Positions 26,719-36,431 are shown, counted from the stretch's first letter. The stretch: 64,000 nt of DNA from CBDFGT01 sp965247225 (GCA_965247225.1 CBDFGT010000017.1:62001-126000); one strand, 5' to 3'. The notes: generated by a model from the letters alone, not told the origin. Made by a program: numbers and translations.

Positions 26719-27663
26719 ATGGCCATAGCATTTACATTTCCGGGGCAGGGCAGCCAGTCTGTTGGCATGGGCAAGGATCTTGCCGACGCCTTTCCCGAAA
26801 GCAGGGCCGTCTTTGATGAGGTTGACGAGGCTCTGGGCGAAAAGCTTTCGGACATCATCTGGAACGGACCTGAAGAAACCTTGACCCTGACCGCCAATGC
26901 ACAGCCGGCCCTGATGGCCGTATCGATTGCCGCAATCCGCGCCATGGAAGCGCGCGGCCTTGTTCTGAAAGACAAGGTGTCTTTTGTCGCCGGTCATTCA
27001 CTGGGCGAATATTCGGCCCTGTGTGCCGCAGGCATGTTCTCCCTTGCCGATACGGCACGTTTGCTGCGCATTCGCGGCAATGCCATGCAGGCTGCGGTTC
27101 CTGTCGGGGCAGGAGCCATGGCCGCCATTATCGGGCTCGAACATGCAGATGTGGCCGCAATCTGCGCCGAGGCTGCCAGCACCGCACCGTGCCAGATTGC
27201 CAATGACAATGGAGGCGGTCAGGTGGTGATCTCGGGTGCAAGGGCTGCGGTTGAACTGGCCGCAGCGCTGGCTACGGAAAAAGGAGCAAAGCGCGCCCTG
27301 ATGCTGCCGGTTTCCGCTCCCTTCCACTCCGCTCTCATGGCACCGGCTGCAGACGCCATGCGCGAGGCCCTGGCCAGGGTTTCCATGTCCGATCCTGTCG
27401 TACCGGTGATTGCCAATGTCCGCGCGACCCCGGTGGCCGATGCGGCTGCCATAGCGGACCTTCTGGTCGCGCAGGTCACGGGTCAGGTGCGCTGGCGCGA
27501 GACGGTGGAATGGTTTGCCGCCAATGATGTGACCACGCTTTATGAAATTGGGTCCGGCAAGGTTTTGACCGGCCTTGCCCGCCGTATCGCCAAAACGCTC
27601 AATGGCATCACCATCAATTCACCGGCCGATATCGATACAGCCCTTGCGGCACTTCTGGCCTGA
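26719..27663 (+). CDS. fabD: Malonyl-CoA:ACP transacylase
   Basis: 314 residues. Loads malonyl onto ACP to start fatty-acid elongation. FPGQGSQ at the N-terminus and the active-site GHSLGEYS (Ser94) are present, with the PFHSALM segment carrying the catalytic His. ATG 26719 follows a purine-rich CAGGGAG; the longer frame adds 31 residues with no family match. First gene of the fabD-fabG-acpP-fabF cluster. Confidence 0.97.
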   Translation: MAIAFTFPGQGSQSVGMGKDLADAFPESRAVFDEVDEALGEKLSDIIWNGPEETLTLTANAQPALMAVSIAAIRAMEARGLVLKDKVSFVAGHSLGEYSALCAAGMFSLADTARLLRIRGNAMQAAVPVGAGAMAAIIGLEHADVAAICAEAASTAPCQIANDNGGGQVVISGARAAVELAAALATEKGAKRALMLPVSAPFHSALMAPAADAMREALARVSMSDPVVPVIANVRATPVADAAAIADLLVAQVTGQVRWRETVEWFAANDVTTLYEIGSGKVLTGLARRIAKTLNGITINSPADIDTALAALLA

Positions 27664-27688
27664 CAGGTTTTAGGAAAAGGAATATAAA

Positions 27689-28426
27689 ATGTTTGATCTC
27701 AGCGGACGCAAAGCCCTTGTTACCGGTGCTTCCGGCGGCATTGGCGAATCTATTGCCCGCAGCCTGCATGCACAGGGTGCCATTGTCGGCCTGCACGGCA
27801 CACGGGTGGAAAAGCTTGAGGCACTGGCAGCAGATCTCGGCGACCGGGTGATGATCTTCCCGGCCAACCTGTCTGACCGTGATGCGGTCAAGGCACTGGC
27901 GGAAAAGGCGGAGGCCGATATGGGCGGCATCGATATTCTTGTCAACAATGCCGGGATCACCAGGGACGGACTGTTCGTGCGCATGACGGATGCTGACTGG
28001 GATGCGGTTCTGGAAGTCAACCTGACATCAACATTCCGGCTGATCCGTTCTGTTGCCCATCAGATGATGCGCCGCCGCTATGGCCGCATTATCAATATCA
28101 CCTCGGTTGTTGGCGTAACAGGCAATGCGGGCCAGGCAAATTACTGTGCCGCCAAGGCGGGCATGATCGGCCTGTCCAAGGCGCTGGCACAGGAAACGGC
28201 ATCGCGCAATGTCACGGTCAATTGTGTCGCTCCCGGCTTTATCGTGTCTGACATGACATCAAAGCTCAACGACAAGATCAAGGATGCCATCCTTGGCTCC
28301 GTGCCGATGAAGCGCATGGGAACGGGCGAGGAAATTGCCTCGGCCGTTGTCTATCTCGCCTCCGGTGAAGCATCCTATGTCACAGGCCAGACCCTTCATG
28401 TGAATGGCGGCATGGCCATGATCTGA
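27689..28426 (+). CDS. fabG: 3-oxoacyl-ACP reductase
   Basis: 245 residues. NADPH-dependent reduction of 3-ketoacyl-ACP. TGASGGIGES (13-22), NNAGITRDGL, catalytic Ser in NITSVVG and the NYCAAKAG Tyr-Lys pair are all in FabG context, and the C-terminus ends TLHVNGGMAMI as in FabG. Placed 25 bp after fabD with AAAAGGAAT upstream of the ATG. Confidence 0.96.
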   Translation: MFDLSGRKALVTGASGGIGESIARSLHAQGAIVGLHGTRVEKLEALAADLGDRVMIFPANLSDRDAVKALAEKAEADMGGIDILVNNAGITRDGLFVRMTDADWDAVLEVNLTSTFRLIRSVAHQMMRRRYGRIINITSVVGVTGNAGQANYCAAKAGMIGLSKALAQETASRNVTVNCVAPGFIVSDMTSKLNDKIKDAILGSVPMKRMGTGEEIASAVVYLASGEASYVTGQTLHVNGGMAMI

Positions 28427-28726
28427 GAACGGGAATCAAGTGAACCCTGCTTCCTGGGCCCAAAACGCTCTTGCGATGGGCCATTTGGGCAAGGGACAAC
28501 CGCTTTCAGGTTATTTTCTGGCTTTGCGGCAGAGAAAAACCGTGTTAAGCGGGCCGTGACTGAATGATGAAGCCGCGAAATGAGCGCCCAACGGTTTACG
28601 ATATCGGGGCATTCGGTTTTCGGTTTCAAGGGTTTGCCTGTTCGGTCGCATGTGATTTGACAGGTAATTAACAAAGGCAGGATGCCACGCGCATCTTACG
28701 AAATGACAAAGGTCGAGGATTCCGAC
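28427..28726 (+). other. fabG-acpP intergenic region
   Basis: About 300 bp without a credible gene. A TTGACA hexamer at 28657-28662 is a candidate -35 for acpP, but no good -10 follows at 16-18 bp. acpP usually has its own strong promoter, so one is expected here. A GGGCCCA / TGGGCC pair near 28459 may form a weak hairpin after fabG. In-frame codons upstream of the acpP ATG (from 28682) are probably untranslated. Confidence 0.35.
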
Positions 28727-28963
28727 ATGAGCGATATCGCAGAACGCGTAAAGAAAATTGTTATTGATCATCTGGGCGTTGATGCCGAAAAGGTTGTTGA
28801 AGGCGCAAGCTTTATCGATGATCTGGGTGCAGATTCTCTCGATACAGTCGAGCTGGTTATGGCATTTGAAGAGGAATTCGGCGTTGAAATTCCGGACGAT
28901 GCAGCCGATTCCATTCTGACTGTTGGCGACGCGGTAAAGTTCATCGCAAAAGCCCAGGCTTGA
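28727..28963 (+). CDS. acpP: Acyl carrier protein
   Basis: 78 residues, acidic, with the phosphopantetheine attachment site LGADSLDTVELVM (Ser37). Carries acyl chains for FabD, FabG and FabF. The start MSDIAERVKKIVIDHLGVD is the standard ACP N-terminus; a longer frame adds 15 unlikely residues. Followed by its own strong terminator, which suits a highly expressed single-gene transcript. Confidence 0.98.
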   Translation: MSDIAERVKKIVIDHLGVDAEKVVEGASFIDDLGADSLDTVELVMAFEEEFGVEIPDDAADSILTVGDAVKFIAKAQA

Positions 28964-28982
28964 TTTTTCCAAAAAGTTTGGT

Positions 28983-29021
28983 GGGAGCGGATTGTCATGA
29001 TCCGCTCCCCCATGCGTTTTT
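28983..29021 (+). terminator. Rho-independent terminator of acpP
   Basis: A perfect 10-bp stem, GGGAGCGGAT (28983-28992) with ATCCGCTCCC (29000-29009), 7-nt loop, then a short gap and TTTTT at 29017-29021. It lies 19 bp past the acpP stop. Confidence 0.88.
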
Positions 29022-29036
29022 GACTTTATGAACCTG

Positions 29037-29140
29037 AAGCATGTCGCGCAAAGGTGCACAGAGGCTTTGCGCCAACAGCATGCATAAAACAAAGACTTGA
29101 AGCATGGTACGTGAATCTGGAAGATTGCGGCACGCTTTAA
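29037..29140 (+). repeat. ~105-bp palindromic repeat, copy 1 (5' of fabF)
   Basis: Shares the layout of three other copies in this window: a first long palindrome starting AGCATGTCGCGCAAA, a linker AAAACAAAGACTTGAAGC, and a second, weaker palindrome ending CACGCTTTA. This is the most diverged copy. It ends 25 bp before the fabF ATG, so it is probably transcribed as part of the fabF leader or lies over its promoter. Size and dyad structure recall the Brucella Bru-RS elements. Confidence 0.82.
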
Positions 29141-29165
29141 AAACAAGACAGGGCGAACACCAGAG

Positions 29166-30434
29166 ATGAGACGTGTCGTAATTACCGGTACAGGCATGGT
29201 AACGCCATTGGGATGCGGGACTGAGGTGACGTGGTCCAGACTTCTGGCCGGACAGAATGGCGCGCGCCGTGTCACAGAGTTTGAAGTGGACGATCTTCCG
29301 GCGCAAATTGCCTGCCGCATTCCTGTCGGCGACGGCACAGACGGTACATTCAATGCCGATGACTGGATGGAGCCAAAGGAACAGCGCAAGGTTGATCCTT
29401 TCATTATCTATGCGATGGCAGCAGCTGACATGGCACTGGCAGATGCTGGCTGGAAGCCTGAAACCGACGAAGACCAGATAGCCTCCGGTGTCCTCATCGG
29501 TTCCGGCATCGGTGGTCTGGAGGGCATTGTCGAGGCTGGCTATACGCTGCGCGACAAGGGTCCACGCCGCATTTCTCCGTTTTTCATTCCCGGACGCCTG
29601 ATCAATCTGTGTTCCGGGCAGGTGTCGATCCGCCACAAGCTGCGCGGACCGAACCATTCGGTTGTGACGGCCTGTTCCACAGGTGCGCATGCCATTGGCG
29701 ATGCGGCGCGGCTGATCATGTGGGGTGACGCCGATGTCATGGTTGCAGGCGGTGCCGAATCGCCGGTCTGTCGCATTTCTCTGGCCGGTTTTGCGGCCTG
29801 CCGCGCCCTTTCAACAGGGTATAATGCGGAACCACAGCGTGCGTCGCGCCCGTGGGATCAGGACCGTGATGGTTTTGTGATGGGCGAGGGGGCAGGTATT
29901 GTTGTCCTGGAAGAGCTGGAACATGCCAAAGCCCGCGGTGCAAACATCATTGCCGAAGTGGTTGGCTATGGCCTGTCGGGTGATGCATTCCATATTACCG
30001 CCCCGTCAGAAGATGGTGACGGCGCCTGGCGCTGCATGGGCATGGCGCTGAAACGCGCTGGCCTGACAGCCGCCGATGTCGACTATATCAATGCCCACGG
30101 CACATCGACAATGGCCGATGAAATCGAGCTGAAGGCGGTTGAACGCCTGATGGGCAACAGGGGCGGCAATGTTTCCATGTCTTCCACCAAATCGGCAACC
30201 GGCCATCTTCTGGGAGCTGCAGGAGCCATCGAGGCGATTTTCTCTGCCCTTGCAATTCGCGACAATATGGCACCGCCAACGTTGAATCTCGACAACCCGG
30301 CCGTTGAGACGGCGATTGATCTCGTTCCCAAAATCGCCCGCAAGCGCGAGATCAATGTGGCGCTTTCCAATTCCTTCGGTTTCGGCGGCACGAACGCCTC
30401 TCTTGTTTTGCGCCGGTATGTCGACAGATCCTGA
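29166..30434 (+). CDS. fabF: 3-oxoacyl-ACP synthase II (KAS II)
   Basis: 422 residues. Condenses malonyl-ACP with growing acyl chains. The active-site Cys170 lies in VVTACSTGAH; His residues in INAHGTST and SATGHLLGAAG complete the Cys-His-His triad. ATG 29166 starts MRRVVITGTGMVTPLGCG, as expected. It is separated from acpP by a terminator and a palindromic repeat, so it probably has its own promoter. Confidence 0.97.
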   Translation: MRRVVITGTGMVTPLGCGTEVTWSRLLAGQNGARRVTEFEVDDLPAQIACRIPVGDGTDGTFNADDWMEPKEQRKVDPFIIYAMAAADMALADAGWKPETDEDQIASGVLIGSGIGGLEGIVEAGYTLRDKGPRRISPFFIPGRLINLCSGQVSIRHKLRGPNHSVVTACSTGAHAIGDAARLIMWGDADVMVAGGAESPVCRISLAGFAACRALSTGYNAEPQRASRPWDQDRDGFVMGEGAGIVVLEELEHAKARGANIIAEVVGYGLSGDAFHITAPSEDGDGAWRCMGMALKRAGLTAADVDYINAHGTSTMADEIELKAVERLMGNRGGNVSMSSTKSATGHLLGAAGAIEAIFSALAIRDNMAPPTLNLDNPAVETAIDLVPKIARKREINVALSNSFGFGGTNASLVLRRYVDRS

Positions 30435-30648
30435 TGCAGGCCATGCGAAAGTGCGCTGCCGTTTGAACAAGCGTGTGTGCAAGCTGAAAAGACAAGCCTT
30501 CGCAAGGATGATAGTCCTGCGAAATTCCTGGAGGCAGCCAGCGCACCATGCCGACAACAGGCTTGCCGTATATTGTGACATGGAGACCGCTTTTTGCCGC
30601 ATTGATCTGTCAGGGCATGTGCTAAAATGCGAAATATGAGGACTGCCG

Positions 30649-31872
30649 TTGAGCGACGATAATCAGAACAGCCAGACAGAATTTGGACGGGATGCGCAAG
30701 CCTCCGGCAGCGGAGGTCCATTCATTCCAAAATCACCAAAGGAAGCGTTGCGGCCTGAGCGTGCACCGGCCCCGCCGAAAAGATCGCGCAAATCGCGCAG
30801 CCAGATTGTGGTTTTTCTGAACTTCCTGATGTCCATGCTGGTGCTGGTAACGGTTGGCGCAGTGGCCGCCGTATACTTCACTTTGGCCCAGTTTGATGCC
30901 CGGGGACCGCTCACGGCAGATACGAATTTTGTCGTCAAGCCCGGGTTCGGGATCAGCGATATTGCAACGGGTCTTGAGCGCAACAACATCATTACCGATG
31001 CACGGATTTTCCGGTATGTCACGATGACACAGATGCATTCCGGCGAAACCATGAAGGCAGGCGAATATGCCATCAAGGCCGGGTCATCCATGAAAGAGAT
31101 CATGGAATTGCTGAAGTCCGGCAAATCCATCCTCTATTCTGTGACATTGCCTGAAGGTCTGACCACAAAACAGATTTTTGCCAGACTGGCGGAAGATCCG
31201 ATGCTGGAAGGCCCCTTGCCTGCCACCTTGCCCGCCGAGGGCAGTCTGCACCCCAATACATATAAATTTACACGCGGGACCGAACGTTTGCAGATTGTAA
31301 GGCAGATGCAGGATGCGCAGACAAGGCTGGTGGATGAAATCTGGAACAGGCGCCGTGCCGGCCTGCCTGTTGCGACCAAAGAGGAACTGGTGACTTTGGC
31401 CTCCATTGTGGAAAAGGAAACAGGTCTTGCCGATGAAAGGCCCCATGTGGCGGCTGTTTTTGTCAACCGCCTGAATACGTCCATGCGATTGCAATCCGAT
31501 CCGACCATCATCTACGGCCTGTTTGGCGGAGACGGAAAACCGGCAGACCGGCCAATCTACAAGTCGGATCTGGAAAAGCAGACACCTTACAACACCTATT
31601 TGATTGACGGTCTGCCGCCGACACCGATTGCCAATCCCGGACAGGCTGCCCTGGAGGCTGTTGCCAATCCGATGCCATCGGAGGATCTGTATTTCGTTGC
31701 TGATGGAACCGGCGGGCACGTGTTTGCGGCCACGCTTGAAGAGCACAATGAAAACGTAAGACGCTGGCGCAAGATCCAGAGCGAAAAAAATATCGGCACT
31801 GACGGCGCAACGGCGCAGGATCCTGCGCCTGAAGAGACTGCGCCGGCCAGGAAGAAAAAACCGAAACAGTAA
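30649..31872 (+). CDS. mltG: Endolytic peptidoglycan transglycosylase MltG
   Basis: 407 residues. A ~55-residue polar cytoplasmic N-terminus, one transmembrane helix (about 52-75: VVFLNFLMSMLVLVTVGAVA), then a LysM-like and the YceG catalytic domain. The catalytic Glu lies in ASIVEKETG, followed by the usual LQSDPTIIYG and NTYLIDGLPPTPI. It cleaves nascent glycan strands. The start is TTG (30649) after GAGGACTGCC; no ATG fits. Lys/Pro-rich C-tail. The 214 bp before it show no gene. Confidence 0.92.
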   Translation: MSDDNQNSQTEFGRDAQASGSGGPFIPKSPKEALRPERAPAPPKRSRKSRSQIVVFLNFLMSMLVLVTVGAVAAVYFTLAQFDARGPLTADTNFVVKPGFGISDIATGLERNNIITDARIFRYVTMTQMHSGETMKAGEYAIKAGSSMKEIMELLKSGKSILYSVTLPEGLTTKQIFARLAEDPMLEGPLPATLPAEGSLHPNTYKFTRGTERLQIVRQMQDAQTRLVDEIWNRRRAGLPVATKEELVTLASIVEKETGLADERPHVAAVFVNRLNTSMRLQSDPTIIYGLFGGDGKPADRPIYKSDLEKQTPYNTYLIDGLPPTPIANPGQAALEAVANPMPSEDLYFVADGTGGHVFAATLEEHNENVRRWRKIQSEKNIGTDGATAQDPAPEETAPARKKKPKQ

Positions 31873-31894
31873 AAGCAAACAAGGAAATATGCTC

Positions 31895-32782
31895 ATGCCA
31901 CTCTGTTCAATGACCGGATTCTCCCGCAGTGAGGGTGGAGCAGGACGGTTCAGGTGGGCATGGGAGCTTCGTTCGGTCAATGGAAAAGGGCTGGACCTGC
32001 GGTTTCGCCTGCCAGCAGGTTTTGAACATATTGAGCCTGAGGCCCGCAAAAGGGCAGGTGACCTGTTTTCACGCGGCAATATTCAGGTCAATCTGACCGT
32101 AACCACAGGGCAGGCCGAGGTTGAGACGATCGTCAATGAAACGGCGCTCGATGCCATCTTTGCATTGCAGGACAAGCTGAAAGGCCGTGTAGACCCTGCA
32201 CCCCTTCGTATTGACACGCTGTTGTCGATCAGGGGAATCGTTGATTTTCGGGAAAAAGAACCGCAGGCAGACGACCGGCTTGCGTGGGACAGTGAAGTTC
32301 TTGCCGGATTTGAAGCGGCAGCGTCGGCCCTTGTTGGCATGCGCCGACGCGAGGGCGAAGCGCTGGCTGCAATCCTTCTCGGCCAGATCGACCAGATGGA
32401 AGCGCTGACGGACACTGTTGAGCGCGATCCGACGCGCAGCCCTTCCGAGATTGCCAGAAAAATACAGATGCAACTGGCGGCCTTGCTGGAGCAGGCCTCC
32501 ACACTGGACCATGATCGTCTTCATGCGGAAGCCGCACTTCTGGCGACCAGGGCAGATCTCCGCGAAGAGGTGGACAGACTGCGCGCCCATATTGCTGCTG
32601 CGCGGGAATTGTTGCAGAAAGGCGGTGCAATTGGTCGCAAGCTTGATTTTCTGTCCCAGGAATTTAACCGGGAATCAAATACGATCTGCTCCAAATCGAC
32701 ATCCTCGGCTGTAACGGCTGCCGGGATAGCGCTGAAGGTGACGATAGACCAGTTCCGCGAACAGGTTCAGAACTTGGAGTAG
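31895..32782 (+). CDS. YicC/YloC family endoribonuclease
   Basis: 295 residues. Begins MPLCSMTGFSRSEG, the usual YicC start, then WELRSVNGKGLDLRFRLP, and ends with the DUF1732 domain KLDFLSQEFNRESNTICSKS. E. coli YicC is an endoribonuclease acting in RNA turnover. ATG 31895 gives the better spacing from AAGGA at 31881; ATG 31889 is too close. Three bp separate it from gmk, a common pairing. Confidence 0.93.
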   Translation: MPLCSMTGFSRSEGGAGRFRWAWELRSVNGKGLDLRFRLPAGFEHIEPEARKRAGDLFSRGNIQVNLTVTTGQAEVETIVNETALDAIFALQDKLKGRVDPAPLRIDTLLSIRGIVDFREKEPQADDRLAWDSEVLAGFEAAASALVGMRRREGEALAAILLGQIDQMEALTDTVERDPTRSPSEIARKIQMQLAALLEQASTLDHDRLHAEAALLATRADLREEVDRLRAHIAAARELLQKGGAIGRKLDFLSQEFNRESNTICSKSTSSAVTAAGIALKVTIDQFREQVQNLE

Positions 32783-32785
32783 GCC

Positions 32786-33445
32786 ATGACACCGTCCGGC
32801 AATACGAATGCAAGCAAAATCAGAATTGCCAGACGTGGAGTGATGCTGGTCATTTCGTCGCCATCAGGGGCGGGCAAGTCCACCATTGCCCGCAATCTGA
32901 TGGAAGCCGACCACGAGCTGAAAATGTCGGTGAGCGTGACGACCCGCCAGCGCCGCGGCAGCGAGATTGAAGGCGTTCATTATCATTTTGTGTCGGAACG
33001 TGAATTCAACAGGATGCGCGACAGCGACGCCCTGCTGGAATGGGCCGAGGTGCACGGCAATTATTACGGGACACCGCGTGAGGCGGCAGAAATTGCCCTG
33101 TCGGAAGGCCGCGACATGCTGTTTGACATCGACTGGCAGGGCGCATTGCAGTTGCAGGAAAAGATGCGCGCCGATGTCGTTGGTATCTTCATTCTGCCGC
33201 CATCGATGACCGAGCTGAAATCCCGTCTCTTCCGCCGCGCCGAGGATTCAGACGATGTGATTGCCACACGACTGGCCAATGCACGGGCGGAAATCGAGCA
33301 CTGGCGCGATTATGATTATGTGGTGGTCAATGATGACCTGGACCGCGCCTTTGCGGCTGTGAAGTCCATTGTGGAGGCGGAACGCCTGCGCCGGGACCGT
33401 CGTCCGGGCCTGTTTGAATTTGTCAGCGGTTTGCTCGCCGAGTGA
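32786..33445 (+). CDS. gmk: Guanylate kinase
   Basis: 219 residues. Phosphorylates GMP to GDP. P-loop SSPSGAGKST (24-33), the GMP-binding S-V-T-T-R-x-x-R-x-x-E (about 49-59) and GVHYHFVSEREF are conserved, with DIDWQGALQL typical. An 18-residue N-terminal extension precedes the fold. Last gene of mltG-yicC-gmk; convergent with rsmA. Confidence 0.96.
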   Translation: MTPSGNTNASKIRIARRGVMLVISSPSGAGKSTIARNLMEADHELKMSVSVTTRQRRGSEIEGVHYHFVSEREFNRMRDSDALLEWAEVHGNYYGTPREAAEIALSEGRDMLFDIDWQGALQLQEKMRADVVGIFILPPSMTELKSRLFRRAEDSDDVIATRLANARAEIEHWRDYDYVVVNDDLDRAFAAVKSIVEAERLRRDRRPGLFEFVSGLLAE

Positions 33446-33475
33446 TCCGGGACCATGGAATCTCGGGGAAACGGG

Positions 33476-34303
33476 TCAAAGGCAATTTGCCAGCCTGCAA
33501 AACTCCTCGACACTCAGCGTTTCGGCACGGCGTTGCGGATCAATCTCCGCACGCGCCAGAAGCGCTTCACCCCCCAGCGATTTGACACTCTGGCGCAGCA
33601 TCTTGCGTCTTTGCCCAAAGGCCGCCTGGGTTACGGTTTCGAGCCGGTCGAGATCGCAGGGGATTGGATTGGCCAGCGGGGTCAGATGCACCACGGTAGA
33701 GGTGACTTTGGGAGGCGGCGTGAACGCTTGCGGCGCAACGTCAAACGCCATGAAGGCGTCAGCCCGCCAGCCGCACAATACGCCGAGCCTGCCATAATGA
33801 TCATCCCCGGCACGCGCGACAATCCGCTGTCCCACTTCCTTTTGAAACATCAGTGTCAGCGATTGCCAGAAGGGCGGCCAGGCTTTCGGAGTCAGCCAGT
33901 TGACCAGCAATTGCGTGCCGACATTATAGGGCAGGTTGGCGATGATCGCCACTGGGCCTTCAGGAACAAGGCTTTCAAAATGGATCCTGAGGGCATCGCC
34001 TTCAATCACGTCGAGGCGTCCGGGATAATGGTCGGAAATCTCCTGCAGGGCAGGCAGGCAACGCGCATCACGCTCGATGGCCACGACCTTTCTGGCACCG
34101 AGCGACAGAATGGCGCGGGTCAGCCCGCCGGGGCCGGGACCAACCTCGATGACGGTCAGGTGTGACAGGTCACCGGCCGTCCGGGCAATCTTCTGGGTCA
34201 GGTTTAAATCCAGGATAAAATTCTGGCCAAGGGCCTTCCTGGCATCGAGCCCATGCCGACGGATGACGTCACCAAGGGGAGGCAGTCCGTCAATTGCGGC
34301 CAT
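33476..34303 (-). CDS. rsmA: 16S rRNA (A1518/A1519-N6)-dimethyltransferase
   Basis: 275 residues. SAM-dependent enzyme that dimethylates two adenines near the 3' end of 16S rRNA. ALGQNFILDLNL and the motif I GPGPGGLTRAIL are present; motif IV is NLPYN. Starts 2 bp after the pdxA stop; last gene of the LPS transport operon in this order. Confidence 0.97.
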   Translation of the reverse strand: MAAIDGLPPLGDVIRRHGLDARKALGQNFILDLNLTQKIARTAGDLSHLTVIEVGPGPGGLTRAILSLGARKVVAIERDARCLPALQEISDHYPGRLDVIEGDALRIHFESLVPEGPVAIIANLPYNVGTQLLVNWLTPKAWPPFWQSLTLMFQKEVGQRIVARAGDDHYGRLGVLCGWRADAFMAFDVAPQAFTPPPKVTSTVVHLTPLANPIPCDLDRLETVTQAAFGQRRKMLRQSVKSLGGEALLARAEIDPQRRAETLSVEEFCRLANCL

Positions 34304-34305
34304 GA

Positions 34306-35352
34306 TCAGCTTTCCTTGCTGTTGCTGGCAAGGTGTGCGGCCAGTCGCAGGGCTGCCAGCAGGCTGTCCGGGCGTCCCTTGCCGGATCCCGCCAGCGAAA
34401 AGGCCGTGCCATGGTCAGGCGATGTGCGGATAAACGGCAAACCAAGGGTGACATTTACGGAATCGTCAAAACCGAGGGCCTTGGCCGGGATCAGCGCCTG
34501 ATCATGATACATGCATATTGCCACATCATAATCGGCTCTGGCCGTATCATGAAACATTGTATCCGCCGGAAGCGGACCAAAGGCGTTGATGCCGTCAGCA
34601 CGCAAGGTCTCAATCGCCGGGCGAATCATCGCCTCGTCTTCGAGGCCCAGTGCGCCACCTTCTCCCGCATGCGGATTGAGGCCAGCCACAGCCAGCCTGG
34701 GCGCGGCAATCCCGAAACGCGAGATCAGATCATCATGGGTAATACGGCAGATCGAGACAATGAGCTCCGCAGTCAGCGCCAGGGGCACATCTTTCAGCGG
34801 AATATGGATCGTCACCGGCACGGATTTGAGCTTTGGACCAGCCAGCAGCATGACAGGCCGGAACGGTTTGCCCAATGCCTTTTCCGCAAGATCGGCCAGA
34901 TATTCCGTATGCCCGGGAAAAGAAAAACCTGCCTCATAAAGCACGGATTTTGCAATCGGGTTGGTGACAACGGCAGATACGGAACCGGCAAGACAGAGCC
35001 GCACTGCGGTGTCAATGGCCTGAACAGTGCTCTGTGCATGCGCAACGTCGGGGATACCGGCGAGAACATCCGCTGCACCGTTGACCGGATAGACCGGAAA
35101 ATGGGTGGCAAAGGCATCAGGGGCCGACTCAGGATCGCTTTCCCGGAGCAGGATATCCAGATTGAGAAGCTCAGCCCTTTGCGAAAGCGCCACCGGGTCA
35201 CCGATAAACAAGAACGGTGGCAGCTCCAGATGCGACCGCGCCTTCCAGAGAGCCAGGGCAAGATCCAGCCCGATCCCGGCAGGATCTCCCTGTGTCAGGG
35301 CAAGCACGCGCGACGATGTGGACGAGGCAAAGGTCATTGCATTCGGGCTCAA
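34306..35352 (-). CDS. pdxA: 4-hydroxythreonine-4-phosphate dehydrogenase
   Basis: 348 residues. NAD-dependent step in pyridoxal phosphate synthesis. GDPAGIG at the N-terminus, FPGHTEYLAD metal-binding His, MYHDQALIPAK and NPHAGEGG are diagnostic. ATG 35352 overlaps the end of the surA-like gene by 4 bp; ATG 35337 (MTFASSTS) is an alternative. Same operon as rsmA. Confidence 0.96.
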   Translation of the reverse strand: MSPNAMTFASSTSSRVLALTQGDPAGIGLDLALALWKARSHLELPPFLFIGDPVALSQRAELLNLDILLRESDPESAPDAFATHFPVYPVNGAADVLAGIPDVAHAQSTVQAIDTAVRLCLAGSVSAVVTNPIAKSVLYEAGFSFPGHTEYLADLAEKALGKPFRPVMLLAGPKLKSVPVTIHIPLKDVPLALTAELIVSICRITHDDLISRFGIAAPRLAVAGLNPHAGEGGALGLEDEAMIRPAIETLRADGINAFGPLPADTMFHDTARADYDVAICMYHDQALIPAKALGFDDSVNVTLGLPFIRTSPDHGTAFSLAGSGKGRPDSLLAALRLAAHLASNSKES

Positions 35353-36302
35353 TTTAAGGAAATCAATGCCTTGGAGCGCAATTCCTCAATATATTTCTTG
35401 CTGTTGGGATCTTCGGAATCTTGCGATTTTGCCAGATCCTCCGCGCGAAACACCGTTTCGGCGGCAACGTCGTCATTCACTTCGCGCTGCTTGCAAATCG
35501 CTAGATATTCAACGCCCTTATCCGTAACACGGGTTGCCGTCGTGCCGCCGTCCTTCGCCTTTTCAATCAGCGGCTTCCAGTCCTCCGGAAGCTGCGGCTT
35601 CAGGATACGGCCCAGATCACGGACCGAGACATCCCGCATTGTTGCGGCAAAGGCACGGGCCTGCTCGCATCCGGGAAATTTTGCGCGGGAGGCTTCAGCC
35701 TCGCTTTTGCGTTTGGCTGTAATTTTGCCGCGCTTGCTTTCCGGGATCACAAAAATAATCTGCTGCAGAAAATATTCCGTTGTCTGCAGCTTTTTGCCGC
35801 TCTGCTGCATTTCAACCATGATGTCCTGTGTGGATTTTTTGCCATCGCTGTTGCCGCCGAAGCGGTTGGCGACAACGCGCGGCCAGCTCATGGACACGGC
35901 GATAAAGGCTTTGAAATGTTCGGCACCCACACCGGCCTTCTGCAAAATTTCGGCCAGTTGACTGGCAGACAGCTTGTTGCTCTGGGCAAAGCGACCGAAC
36001 GCGGCATCAACCTCGTCCGTACTGACGGACGCTTTCAGCCTCAGGATTTCCTGTCTTTTCAAAACCTCGTCAACCAGTTGGTCGACTGCGATTTTTTGCA
36101 CATTTCCGGGGACACGCTGAAGTCGCAGCAGGTTCACCCGCCGGCTGACATCCCCGCTGGTAATCGGAACACTGTTGACCACAGCCTTGATCTGGCTTGC
36201 CGCCCCGGCAGGGGTAACCGGCATCACGAAAGTGAGTGCACAAACACCCATCATTGCCGCGGAAAGAGTGCGCCGCAGCGTCAGCATCCAGTTTGACATC
36301 AT
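35349..36302 (-). CDS. SurA-like periplasmic chaperone/peptidyl-prolyl isomerase
   Basis: 317 residues. Signal peptide of ~35 residues ending PVTPAGAA, then a SurA N-terminal domain (AVVNSVPITSGDVSRRVNLLR; VDQLVDEVLKRQE). The C-terminal half should be a parvulin-type domain, but conservation is low and I see no sure catalytic core. Sits directly after lptD, where SurA assists outer-membrane protein folding. MMSNW start at 36302 gives a clean signal peptide. Confidence 0.85.
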   Translation of the reverse strand: MMSNWMLTLRRTLSAAMMGVCALTFVMPVTPAGAASQIKAVVNSVPITSGDVSRRVNLLRLQRVPGNVQKIAVDQLVDEVLKRQEILRLKASVSTDEVDAAFGRFAQSNKLSASQLAEILQKAGVGAEHFKAFIAVSMSWPRVVANRFGGNSDGKKSTQDIMVEMQQSGKKLQTTEYFLQQIIFVIPESKRGKITAKRKSEAEASRAKFPGCEQARAFAATMRDVSVRDLGRILKPQLPEDWKPLIEKAKDGGTTATRVTDKGVEYLAICKQREVNDDVAAETVFRAEDLAKSQDSEDPNSKKYIEELRSKALISLN

Positions 36303-36431
36303 CTTTTTCCTTCCAAACCTGACAGACACTGCAACAACGCCCATTGTGCAGGCAAAAACGGGTAACAGGTACTTCATGCGCTATGCAGAAAACTTGCGGC
36401 CAAACCATGACATGGTCCGTCAGCCGTTTTA

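Noticed and set aside
34333..35961. 542-codon plus-strand frame opposite pdxA and the surA-like gene
   Set aside because: Shadow of two conserved minus-strand genes; Cys/Arg-rich and motif-free.
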